Assembly: GCA_020744425.1 (NCBI GenBank)
Contig: JAGMUV010000002.1
Location: 3,392,501-3,456,500, forward strand
Reading direction: 5' to 3'
From: Dactylonectria macrodidyma
Taxonomy: Eukaryota; Ascomycota; Sordariomycetes; Hypocreales; Nectriaceae
Length of the DNA stretch: 64,000 nucleotides
Notes under the pieces: model-generated
The model's input: the letters and a program-made list of their open reading frames with translations, nothing else
Told to the model about the DNA's origin: nothing
Databases searched by the model: none
Part shown: positions 1 to 11,212 of the stretch, piece by piece
How positions within the stretch are numbered: the first letter of the stretch is position 1
Layout of the letters: every line of letters starts with the position of its first letter
Made by a program: the position numbers and the translations under genes

Positions 1-2446
1 GTGGAAGGTCGAGAGTTAGGACTGTGGCTGTAGGGGCTAGGAGGTCCATACGGAGACTGGGCTAGGGGAGATTTGGACCGTTGCTTGGAGAGATTGAGAG
101 GTGCGGGAAGGCCAGTCGATGTGAGGTTCTGGTTGGGTGCGCTCAGAGCTTCGCGCGAGCGGTTGTCGTTAGCAGATATCCCCAGTTGGTTGTCGGCGTG
201 TGCAAGTACCGGTGGTCCTCCTGATCTCAGAGCGTCGCCCTCCACTTCGGCAGGATTGTTCGAATGGTTTGGTCGATTCAAGCCTCCAGCATTGGCCAAT
301 TGAGCGAGCGTGGACATTGAGAGTCGGCTATTAGCCTGACGCAGCTCGGGGGAATGATAGACATTGCTGACAGGGCGAGCCTGGGGAGCATGGTTGAAAG
401 CTGGCGGCTGGGAAACAGGCTCGGGCGTCTGCATCTGGCGCATTCCATCCAGGTCCCTCAATGGGTGAGGGTTACCGCCGTATTGATTGTCGTCAAAATT
501 AGGGCCGTCATACGGAACCGACTGATCCTGAGCATGACCTCCGCCAACAGGTGTCTGTTGTCGTTGAGGTGAAGCGGTGTAAGGGTTAAACTCGTTATGG
601 TGAGGTGGTCCAATACCATGGTTAGGATCCGACGCATTTCGAGTGCGATGCTCGGGCACGTTAGCCACAGCAGGCGATGCCCTGTCGCGCTGAGATTCCG
701 GGGGGGCTGAGTCCGTCCGGGGCGGTCCAGTCAAAGAGTGAGATCGTGAGGATCTCACAGAGCCCTTGCTATCAGAAAATCCGACCCTCGCCGTCTTGCC
801 AGGTGCACCAGAATCTCCAAAGCTCAGCCGAACACTCTTTCGGCTGTTGCTGCGGGATCGTGTGGAGGGCGCATCTTCAATGGCATTCATTCGCGTTCCG
901 GTGGCCTCCTTGAGCTTCTTTCTCCAGTCCTTCTCGAGCCATCCCGCACTTCCCTCCTCGAGGATGAGATTAGAAACGTCCAGGTTCTCCAGATAACCGT
1001 ATCGCTTGTGCTTAGGCATGGCGAACATGAGAGATCGCGTGTCCAGAACACTTGCGACAAGTCTTCCAGGGCGACCATACAAGCCAAATGTGTCCCAGGT
1101 AGGGAAAAGAAACCGTAGCAACATCTCGAAGCCATTAACCATAGGGTGGGTTTCAGGCATTATGAACACGAAGCCCTCTGTGGAAGAAGGGGGGTCCGTG
1201 TGGATTGAGACATTGCCCTCGATCTTGAGCAGCGTTGAGGCATCAATTAATGACTTGGCCTGGGGGTAAATGGCGTAGGCCGAATACGCATCGGTGATGG
1301 AAGCAATAGGCATAGCCTTCTTCTGCTTCTTCCCATCCTTTCTCGTGTCGTAAAACTTTATGTCGCCCTTCAAAGTTGGGACAGGGGACCGGTCGTAGGG
1401 AGACCGCTTTTTGAGTTCCTTTTGGAGCTTCGAATATTCCTTCTCATCGGGCGGTGAAATCACACACCAACATCGCCTCCAGGGGACACCAGCGCCGAAG
1501 CGGACCCTAACCCATTCTTCGGTCTTGAAGCGCGATCGCTCCATAACGATGTTGATGTTATTCAAAGTCTTGCCCTTGCCCGCGATAAGTGCGCCAGTGT
1601 AGGCTTCTTGTAGGGTCGAGTGCTCGAACATGGCGAGTCTGATTCCGGCTGTCCATTGAAGAAGAGAGTGGTGTGAGTTGAAATGAAGCAGGTATCGATT
1701 CCTTCCAGCGGTCGAAATGCTAAGGATATTTTGCAATGGTTGTTCCTCGCTAGAGCGGGTGGGAAGCGACTCGATCTATCGGAAGTGTTAGTCGCCAGTG
1801 TGCCAATGCATGCTGCACCAATGTCAAGGGTTCTTTACCATCTTAATAGAGGCATCGGTCAAGTTGATGAACTTGGGAAGGACCTCGCCATCCTCACCGG
1901 CAGCATCAAGCTCGGCGGCGTCCCATAATGACAGGACGGTGCCAACAAGTTGGGCGAAGCACTCGGTCCAGGTCCTGTCGGGATTTGGTTTGCCCTCTGG
2001 AGGTCAGGTGTTAGAAGGTATCGCACGTGGGCCATTGGCGGTAAGGCAAAGGCGGGGAAAGCTAGTGTGAACATACGTGTATTTTGGTCGTCGAGCTTCA
2101 GGAAATATCCCTCCTGGTACAGCTTGTTGGAGTGGCTGTTCAGGTAGGTGAAGATGGGCTGAAGCTCCGGGATAGTATCTTCGTTGACGTCCATGAGGGG
2201 CGGGTTATGGGCCAGAACCATAGACAGGGGCCTTGAGTTGCTGCGCTTGCGAGGTGGGCTATTCACTGGTGAGCCGTTTACCGGAGTGCCATACTCGGGC
2301 GGTGTAATGGCACGGGAATCGATGTTGTGATTAGGAAAAGGTTCGGCAGCAGACTGAGTCTTGCGGTGACCGTAGGGAGAGGGGGAGTCGTTCGGAGGGG
2401 ACGAGGAGTGCGGCGGCGTCTTTGTGCCAGCAGAAAACTGGGACAT
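1..2446 (-). CDS. CAF120: CAF120/SKG3-like PH-domain protein, CCR4-NOT associated (3' end outside window)
   Basis: Three exons can be read on the minus strand: 2446-2077, 1996-1839 and 1775 to beyond position 1. The introns are 80 and 63 nt and the frame holds across both joins. The N-terminus is Ser/Pro-rich. It is followed by a PH-type segment beginning near YLNSHSNKLYQEGYF, running through RTWTECFAQLVGTVLSLWDA, and continuing into exon 3. A second conserved block follows (ERSRFKTEEWVRVRFG, then FLFPTWDTFGLYGRPGRLV). After that comes a long disordered Ser/Pro/Asn/Gln tail that is still open at the window edge, with about 767 codons visible. This order matches fungal Caf120/Skg3 proteins, which associate with the CCR4-NOT deadenylation/transcription complex. 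The family name is recalled from these conserved blocks; Caf120 and Skg3 cannot be separated here. The start is the first ATG before the conserved region. Confidence 0.72.
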
Positions 2447-5400
2447 AAACGAGAGGACTGTTCGCGCGGACGAGTTAGCATCAAGTGGCCGGACGAGGTG
2501 GGATAATATGGGTTCCGGGGCCGAGGGAGACTAGGGGGAGAGTATTGAGGATTAGGTGGGCATTGGCCCGGCCGTACAGGTCCAGCAGCCAGTAGGTTGT
2601 GCGGAGACCTAGCGGGCTCGCAGTGGCCCCCGTAGGCCCCCGTAGCCCTCCGTCGCCCTCAGTGGCGGGCACGTCGCCTCGCTGGGCCGGGGGTGGTCTG
2701 GGCGCGTCTCTCGGCGCATGCTGGGCACTGAAATGGGCGCTGGGGGGCCGGCGCTGCGTACCCGTAGCTGCTGGGCACTGCGCCTCCGGGCCTGGGCGTC
2801 CCGGTAGGCATGCACTGATGCAGCACCCTGAGAGCGAGAGCGAAAAGAAATGGGAAAAAAAAAAAAAAAGAGGACACAACGTCCCGCAACTGGAATGATG
2901 CACGCACCTCGATTTCGACCCATGTTGACCACGGCCGGTTATGCCGGGGCAGTTTGGTGAGACAGGCGGCGGAGTGGTTCTTGATTCTCGTCGTTGGGTC
3001 AGCGGTGGTCTGAAGGGATTAGAACGGACGTGCGGTAGAGGGATGCTGTAAGGGACCCAGGAGCAAAGACCAAGGAAAGGGAAGATGAAAGGCGCCAGCC
3101 ACAACGATGTCGTAGACGTGTCGTGGACTTTTAATCGGGGTCTTTGTCGTAGATGTTTCGTCACACACCTTATTTCCTTTACTTCTCTTTCCTTTCTCTC
3201 CCAAGAACTTTCCAGGGTGAACAAGGGCGACGAGGGTGGTAATAAACCCGACAAGGGCAAGCGGGATATCGAGCGGCGTCGGAGAGGGCGGGTCAACTGG
3301 TGATTATTGTATTCGTATGAGTGACTCTAGACTCGCTTTGGTCTGGGCACCGTTCCAAATCCATCCACAGATGCCAGAGGTGGTGAGGCGGCGGATGCGT
3401 CGGACGACTGGCATGGCACGCCCAACAGGGCTAAAGCAAGCAGGGAAAATCAAGGGACCTGGATGCAGCAAGTCGGAGGACGGTGATCAACCCCTGGGCG
3501 ACGGTGGACGCAGGCAACGCGGCCTTGGCCTTCTCTTGGACGGTTAAAAGAACTGACTGATGCGATGTGCCGGGCTCGGGCTCCGTGGATCGTCCGTCGG
3601 TGTGGGTAGTGGGATTGGTGCTTTGGGGGGTTACTTGGGGGGTGCTTTAAAGGGACTCTTGGAGTTGGAGGGTGGCACCTCAAGTGTGGGTGCTAGACGG
3701 GATGGTGACAGCAACAGCGACCGATGTCGTGCGTAGTTGTGCAGTTGCGGGAGGTTGGCAGGCCCGAATGGGTGTTAGAGCAGGTTTTCGATAAGACGTC
3801 TGTCCAGGTTCCGGCAAGGGGACAAGGAGCTATCCCGACGAGAGGGCAAAAACAACGCGCGGAAGGACACAGATCGCCAGCAGTGTGGGTTTTATCTCGA
3901 AGCCGTCGTTGCCGTGGCTTTTCGTCTTGAGCGTTCTTCGCATCGGGTTGCCCGGTGGGCTTCGATCCAAGACTGCGGTGTGAAAGTGAATGACGACGAT
4001 ACTCCACGATATCAGTGCCCACGCTTGCGCCCAGAACTCGGCCTACGTCACCGAAAAGCGACCACGGGGCTGGGGCGGGAAGTCTAACAAAGCGTGTGTC
4101 CGAGACAAACTCCCCCAACTCAGCGTTTGATCATGGAAAATGGCCAGACGAAATGCGAACTGGAAGCGCAAAAGTGAAGGGCAAGTGAAGCCAAGCAAAC
4201 AGACAAGGGAGGGGCCGGAAGGCGGAAGGAGGGAAGGAGGGAGAAGGAAGGGGGAACGATATCTCGAGATCGGGATGCGACCGGGATGCTCATTTCTATT
4301 AAATACTCTACAGCTTGGATAACCAACCGCATGTTCCATCCGGCACGGAGTACGGAGACACACCTCTCGTATTCTTGTTCTTGGCTTCCGTCTGGCATCT
4401 GCCGCGGTGTGTGAGGGCGAGGTGAGATGCAAGCAGCAAGTCAAGTTTATCTGGCGTCTCCAGTTGCAGTCCGGCCCGTCCAGTCCAAGTCACAATCCAT
4501 GTCCATGTGGTCTTTGGTCCAGGCGAGATCGAGACATGTGTGCGACCAGCACGAATCTGTGTGCTAGGTATCCGTAGTTTCATCGCTGGCGCTCTGGCGT
4601 GCTGAAAAGACCCAGCCAACCACTAACACAACTGACTGGCCAGGGATACAAGGGCAGTAAGAAAGGGAAAGAAAAAAAAAAAGAATCCCGCTGGCTACCT
4701 AGTCACTCTTGAACGCACGCCGTCGCTGCCCATATTATCCACTATCGTCCGAATACCACACTATCTTTGACGATGTATGTCATGGGCGTGGGATGGTCTG
4801 GGTAGGCTGGAATCCGCTGGCACGGTGGAGGTTGCATCCATGTTTGCCGCCTGGATTCGTCACGATTGACGCCGAGTTCCCAGTCTTTCGCATCCGCACT
4901 GCCGCCCGCTACTCACCTACCAACCTACCAACCCACCAAGTCTTGGTCATTGCTGTGCAGACCCGTGTCATGTTTCGCGCTGTTGTCGCCCAGCCGACTT
5001 TACTGGCTCCCAACCTGCTGTTTGAAACAGCCCTCAGCTAGGATGTAAGCCATCTCGTATCGCCCTTGCCTTTGCAGCGTCTTCTGCCAAGCCAGTCCCT
5101 GCGCCATTGCTAGCAATGCCATCTCGTCGCTCCACGGCCTGCAGCGAGCGAGTCGCCGTCAACTGAGGTTCTATTTCAGCCTGACCAGGGACCTTCAATG
5201 CGTCCGAGCGGTCCGGGACTGAACGGGCTGGACTCCAACCCCCGTCATACGTCAAATCAGAAACGAAGGATCCAGGGGTCCCTCCCTCGCAAAAGAAAAC
5301 CTGGAGAAGTGCCGGTGACTGTGCTTCTTGATTCCAGAAGCGTAGTGGCAGTGCTGGGTAGCCGGCGGTGGCCAGGGACGGATGTGGCACTAACATTTGG

Positions 5401-7181
5401 TGACACTCTTAGCTTTTGCACCTATTTTACGCGTACGAGGTGGTACTTTCCCCTACCCAGCACTTTACCTAAGGTATTATTCGTATGCGCTTCGTATGCT
5501 TCATACTTTGCATGCCAGAATGAGATTACAATCCGTGACAGCACCGGCACGACCGGCTCGTGCCATGCTCCGCCCAGCGCCAACCATCCTGTCAGTTTGT
5601 CTAGACGATGAAGATCACATTCGACCGTCCGTGTAGCGCCTACGTAAGGTGACAGGTCTGACTTGGCGGCGCTGTTACGATGCTGAGGCTTGCGCGTCAA
5701 GCATCCAGATGGGGTTGGGGATGGGGCTGGCCGAAGTCCCATTTCATGGCAAGTTAACGATTGGCCCGACTGAGGCCCGCCAACCTTGGCTTCAGCAGCT
5801 CCCAACTCACCCACTGGATCAGTCCAGACCCGAGAATAGAGAGTACGGATCATGGAGTGCAATGAGGCGTCCACGCCGACCTCTTGGGGTGGCAGCTAAA
5901 CGAATGTTGGTATCATCGGATCATCCGACGCTACTGCACCTCGCACAGGCCCAGCGCCTCGACATGTCACCCAAACAGGAAATGGGACTTTGCGCATCGC
6001 AAGCAGCGCGCCCAGGCCAACCTTACGTCATCCACCGTCCTCAACGCCAAGAGCTCGAGCATTCACGACCAAGGTCCGCGCGAGCTGGGCATCATTCCTC
6101 TGGCACATGAATAAGGTTGGCTTTGACGAGATTATTTTAACTCAGACAGCACGTCATCCTCATTTGCTCCGAAGTGCCATCCTGACCGCCAAGAGAGGCA
6201 GTGTCGCTTTCGTTTTCTGTTTCTGTATTTTCTTTTTCGGCGGTGACAATCCCGCTGGGCGTGTTTGATCTGCGATCTGCCTCAAACAAAGATTGGACAT
6301 CCCTACATGCTATCCACAGCCTCAGATTCGCGTTTCATGGGTCATGACGTGGAAATACCTCTCTGTTCAGAACCAAGCCAGCATGAATGCACCACGTGTC
6401 ACTTTATTACCAAACCATGCGCCTCTCCAGTTATTCCTGTTATCCCCTTATGCATTGTCGCAATACTATATTTCTTATGCGGCCCGCCTCATGATGTCGG
6501 GTCATGGCCAATTTCATACACAGCACAGCGATCTCATGGCTGACATCATGGTCTCCTGACCGACATTCTTGCGTTAGCGATTTTCCCCAAAGGCATTTTC
6601 CCCCTTTTTTAAGCAAAGCGATTGGGGTTTTCAAACCATCCACAGGGACCGCCATGTGCTACTATGATTGGCCATTTATGACCCTCCCCTTCATGTTGAG
6701 TGTCGAGTCAGAATAAGGTAGCTCAACGAGAATCTATTTCTACCTTCCTACCTTACTCATCCACCTTGATGTTAGCAAGTTCCCGTTAGGATTGGCCATT
6801 TTCCGAGGGGGAGAATTTTCTCGCGAAAGCCAGGTCAGAATGCGCAGGTTGCTACATACTGAAGAAAGGGGTTGTGTGAGAACAAGTACCTATCTACCCA
6901 GGTAGGTAGTCAAGGTACCTGGAGAACTTAGAAATACCTGAGTCAACAAGCTAGCAAGCGGCTCGCGCTTGTATGCCACCTTTGTGTCTGTGATAAGCGG
7001 CTTATCACGTGTCTGGCTTTTGTGATCCCCAACGCCTCTCCCTTTCGCCAGTGGGTGCTCCTCAAGTACTATCTTTAGTCTATACATGGTCTCTTCGGTC
7101 ATCTCGTTGAGAGCAAAGAAGTGAACCTATCACCGGTTGCGGCCAGCGACTTCGCGGACAGCTCCAGTGTTCATAGCTGGA
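2447..7181. other. Intergenic desert of 4.7 kb
   Basis: I find no coding exon with family motifs or coherent splice sites. The part next to 2446 should hold the promoter and leader of the CAF120-like gene. It contains an A15 run at 2855-2869, a proline-codon-like CCCCCGTAG repeat around 2625-2655, a purine-rich tract at 4190-4255, an A-run around 4671-4682, and a cluster of ACCTAGGTA-type palindromes at 6890-6925. Open frames here are short, overlap on both strands and resemble no known protein. Confidence 0.6.
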
Positions 7182-8453
7182 ATGCGCAGTCCATCGTCAT
7201 TACTCCTGGCGTCTACCCCGACATCTTTTCTACGATCGCTCCCAGTCCGACGTCTGGCATGGCAGCCCTGTCGTGAGAGGAGGTTTGCTTCGGCCTCATC
7301 ACCATCCTCGCCTCCGAATGCCCCCCCGATTCCCATTTTGCCCTTCCGATTCGAAACTGGAATTGCTCGATTCGCAAAGCGACCTCCGCGACCGTTTCCC
7401 CCACCCTTTCTGTCCCCGCCATCCGCCTCTTTCTCAGATCCTCTCAGCACCCATCATCAGAGTCGCGATCGCCGCGCTTTTGTCAACGGCCACATCATCA
7501 GAGGCCAAACGAACGGCGACGATGCCGTCTACGCGAGCGATTATTTCATATGCGCAAATGACGGTGTGGGAGCGTGGGCTACGCGCCCCCGGGGCCATGC
7601 TGGGTAACAGGCCGGAACTTGTCCGAGGTTATTCACAGTCTTGCTAACCCCGGCACAGGCTCTGGTCACGATTGATTTTGCACTTTTGGTCGACTGCCAT
7701 TGACGAGGAAGTCGCCCAATACCTGACGTCCGAGCACCCTTGCGAGCCCGACCCCATTGCCACTCTACAATATGCCTACGAACAAACGTTAAAGGCGACA
7801 GAGGCGCATGACTGTCTAGGCACCACGACAACTTGCGGGGCACAATTACACTTCAAAATCAACTCAAACGATGAGTCACAACGCCGTCCATCGCCTCTGC
7901 TTTATGTAACCAATCTAGGCGATTGCAAGGTCTTGGTTGTTCGGCCAAAGAACGAAAAGAATGAGGAGGTAATATATCGTACGGTGGAACAATGGCACTG
8001 GTTTGATTGCCCACGTCAGCTGGGAACAAACAGTCCCGACACTCCCAATAACAACGGAGTAATGGAAACAGTGGATCTAGAAGTGGGTGACATTGTGCTT
8101 GCGATGAGCGATGGAGTTTCGGATAACCTCTGGGAACACGAGATCGTGACATCGGTGCTCACGAGCGTCCGAGAATGGGAGTCTGGTCAGGATGCGGGTG
8201 CACACGAGGATCGGGCTGGTGGCCGGAATGGCGGCATGGATGCGGCTGCGCGAAATCTTGTGGCTGCTGCGACTAAGATTGCCCAGGATCCATACGCAGA
8301 GAGTCCATTTATGGAGCATGCGATCGAGGAAGGCCTGGCAAGTGAGGGCGGTATGTGTTCCAAATCCCTGACAATGACAAGAATACTAATATTTGAGCAG
8401 GAAAACTTGACGACATAAGCGTTGTTGCTGCGCTATGTGTGAGAAACGAATGA
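7182..8453 (+). CDS. PTC7: PTC7-type mitochondrial protein phosphatase 2C
   Basis: Exons 7182-7603, 7659-8350 and 8401-8453 join in frame to 388 residues. The introns are 55 and 50 nt, and the first carries a CTAAC branch point. The Ser/Arg-rich N-terminus, with RRFAS at residues 33-37, looks like a cleavable mitochondrial presequence. PP2C signatures are present: GDDA (112-115) and NDGVGAW (126-132) for metal binding, TTTCGAQL, a later MSDGVSDNLW, and a C-terminal DDISVVAALC interrupted by the second intron. The yeast relative Ptc7 is a Mn/Mg-dependent Ser/Thr phosphatase that activates coenzyme Q biosynthesis by dephosphorylating Coq7. The ATG at 7182 was chosen because upstream in-frame codons are not ATG and the presequence begins there. 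UTP23 follows on the same strand 471 bp downstream; no functional link is implied. Confidence 0.9.
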
Positions 8454-8924
8454 TGAGGGTCGCTTGCCGGCGTTGGCTGAATTTGAGGAGTTAGCTCAAC
8501 TTAGACGTGATGAATGAGATGCATGGAAGAGGCGACGAAGTCTTCAATTATGAAAGGAGAAGGATCATGACACAAAACAAAGGCCAATTTGAAAGGCATA
8601 ATATAATACCATCTTAAGGGCTAATTCCGATATATGGGTAGAACTTGTAGGACTGACATTAAGACATCATGACATGTGCATCATAAGCAGTAATTACTAG
8701 GATGATCATGGCACCGTGAGATTCCTGGCTGAGGAGCTCCATGGCGGGACAGTGGGGCATGGCGACGGGGGCTGGCTTTATCGCACGTGCCAACTATCCA
8801 GATAAGAAATTTATTTTACGACGCCAATCTTCTGCGTCTTGAATTCTGCGTGCCGCGCATGACTTCGTTGTCGCAATACAGTATTGCCTCGAACCCGTGA
8901 ATTGCACAAGCACCGGATTTCAAG
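8454..8924. other. Intergenic: PTC7 3' region and UTP23 promoter
   Basis: An AT-rich stretch near 8590-8640 probably belongs to the PTC7 3' untranslated region. No exon or repeat is evident. Confidence 0.5.
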
Positions 8925-9932
8925 ATGAGAGGCAAAAGATCAAAGCAGTATCGGAAGCTTATGGAGCAATTCTCCATGACCTTCGGGTTCCGTGAGCCAT
9001 ACCAGGTTCTCGGTAGGTCACGGGGTTTGCGCATTCAACGTTGCCGAGCTAACTCTTCCCAGTGGATGCGGAGATGGTGAAGGATTCGTGTCGATTCAAG
9101 ATGGACCTAGCACCTGCCTTGCAAAGGACAGTACATGGACAGGTCAAGCCCAGTATGCACGCTTTTACGTCGCCAGCCCATTCGTTTGCTGACCCGGCCA
9201 GTGATTACCCAATGCGAGATCCGAAAACTGTACGCCCAGAACAAAGAACCTGGCGTCGCCGACGCCATCGATCTGGCCAAGACGCTGGAACGACGACGCT
9301 GCGGCCACCACCCCGACCAATATCCCGAACCGCTGAGCACAGAAGAGTGCATGAAGTCAGTCGTTGATCCCAAGGGATCAGGCCAAAACAAGCATCGCTA
9401 TGTCGTCGCCAGCCAAGTGCAAGAAGTCCGAAGGATGCTACGGGGAATCAAAGGTGTGCCCTTGATCTACATCAAAAGAAGCGTCATGATTCTGGAGCCA
9501 ATGGCAGACGAGAGCGTGCAGCTTCGAGCACGAGAGGAGAGGGGCAAGTTCCGAGCCGAGCTCAGAGGTTCACTAGGCAAGAGAAAGCGAGGTGAGGATG
9601 ACGATTCCGATGAGGAGAAGGAGGAGAAGGATGGTGACGAGAAAGGCAAGCAGGGCGGCGACAAGGAGGGAACGCAGGGAGACGACAAGAAGAAGAAAAA
9701 GAAGACATACGGACGAAAGCAGCCAAACCCTCTCGCCGTCCAAAAGGCAAAGAAGCAAGGCCAACAAAAACGGGAACAACCTCAAATATCAGAAGAGTTG
9801 GGTAAGAAGGAGTCCGGCCAAGAAGGATCGGCGAAACGGAAGAGACGGCGAAAGGCCAAGACTGGCAATGCGGAGACCGCGGAGGGTCAAGAGAGAGCAG
9901 CCCTAGTTGAAGCCGTAGGTGGAGATAGTTGA
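8925..9932 (+). CDS. UTP23: UTP23 rRNA-processing factor, PIN-like domain
   Basis: Exons 8925-9012, 9063-9152 and 9202-9932 give 302 residues, with introns of 50 and 49 nt. The N-terminus MRGKRSKQYRKLMEQF followed by the GFREPYQVLVDA strand is typical of the Fcf1/Utp23 PIN-like family. VKPMITQCEIRKLY spans the second intron, which confirms the splice. C93, H95/H96 and C109, with C64, could form the CCHC zinc site of Utp23. The C-terminal half is a Lys/Glu/Arg-rich low-complexity tail, as expected for a nucleolar RNA-binding protein. Utp23 acts in the SSU processome and is needed for release of a snoRNA during 18S rRNA maturation. Utp23 proteins usually lack PIN nuclease activity, and the same is likely here. 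An in-frame non-ATG start at 9135 inside intron 2 would remove the domain and was rejected. Confidence 0.9.
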
Positions 9933-11212
9933 ACCGAGAGATTCTAGTCGCTAGAGGGAGAGATTCTGGTCACTAGAGGGAGAGATTCTGGTCACTGGAA
10001 GGAGAGATTGGAGGCAACATGGCGCATTGAAGGAAAACGATTGTTGATTGCATTGTATTGTACGGACAGCGGGCTCGCGGACCGATACCCTCGAGAAGGA
10101 AACGACAGTTTCAGGAGCAAGATATCCGTTTGATGTGCCAGCTCGCAAGAGTTCCTTGGGAGGTCAATTGATTTGTTATACGCTACCTTGCCTACCCGTC
10201 TAGTGCTCTTAGAAGCAATCTCGAGACAAAGAAGCACTTGTAGGTCCAAGAAGATACCATGTGAGCCAATGATGTGAAAACCGGGTCGAGCAGTGCATCT
10301 CTCCAATGCTAACTAGGTACAGTACCTGCCTAGCATGGAGTGTAAGGGGGAAAGTTGTTATTGATGACGGAGCGTGATGGCAGGGAGCCATTCAACTAGA
10401 CTCGACCGGATTCAGTTGTCGACGCCTTGTTAGCCGGACGAGGGCCGTAGAAATGAAATTTACAGAGCAGAACGTCCAGCCAAGACATGGCGCAGCCCCC
10501 CTGGAGCAAGTCCACTACTTAACGTGAGGCACCTGCAGAAGCCACCTTGACGACCCTCTTTACCATCCGCCACTGATGTAGTGATGCCGCTGGAAGCCCC
10601 TCGACCCCCCTTGGAAACCCACTGGGCCATCGTTTACCCACTGTGGACTAGGTACGTCTGTGCCCGTGTGCCGCCAACCGTCAGCGAGAACTGCCATCGA
10701 CTAAGCCATGCCACAGCCATGGGCTAACCCCACCTCTAATGTCAAGTCATCTCGTTGGAATCCTACCCACGCGATTACACCACTACCACTACGTACCACA
10801 ACATCTTCCCAGGAGGCTTCGACGACGTGAGCAAACCATAGACTAATCCTCGCTCCTCCATGACCCGGCCGAGCCCCTAACACCCAGCCGCCTCACCAGT
10901 TGTTTATACTTCTTATTATACCCGCCTTTCTCATATTTGCCTCTGAGTACACTGTCCCATCCTCAACGAGGTTCGCTTGCATATCAGGGGCCAGGGTCCA
11001 TTGACAGCACCGCCTGCGGGTCCATCGGCGACAGGCCCCCGGCCCATCTTGACATTCTCAACCTCACCTCCCGCCCGCCCCCTGACCTGCGTCGTCGTTG
11101 AGACCCGGGCGTCGCGGAAAGTCGCCAACCTTACGAATACCTGATACCAGTTGTGACTGTAGCCCGAAGACCCAGACGAGCAGTGTTCTCTGCGACTGCG
11201 AGAGGTTTCATC
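9933..11212. other. Intergenic: UTP23 3' end and DUF726 gene promoter/leader
   Basis: Apart from the 22-nt repeat array, I see one ACTAGGTACAGTACCTGCC palindrome-like element near 10313-10332 and a pyrimidine-rich leader from about 10920 to the ATG at 11213. No exon is supported. Confidence 0.5.
9938..10003 (+). repeat. Three tandem copies of a 22-nt repeat just after UTP23
   Basis: Units 9938-9959, 9960-9981 and 9982-10003 all begin GAGATTCT, continue with a GGTCACTAGA-like core, and differ by only a few bases. The array starts 5 nt after the UTP23 stop codon, so it should lie in that gene's 3' untranslated region. Confidence 0.85.

Noticed and set aside
2481..3296. 271-residue open frame on the minus strand upstream of the CAF120-like gene
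   Set aside because: It encodes a run of Phe from the poly-T tract and Arg/Pro-rich text. It is probably the promoter and leader of the CAF120-like gene.
7137..7181. Extension of the PTC7 frame upstream of 7182
   Set aside because: The upstream frame has no ATG; the presequence starts naturally at 7182.
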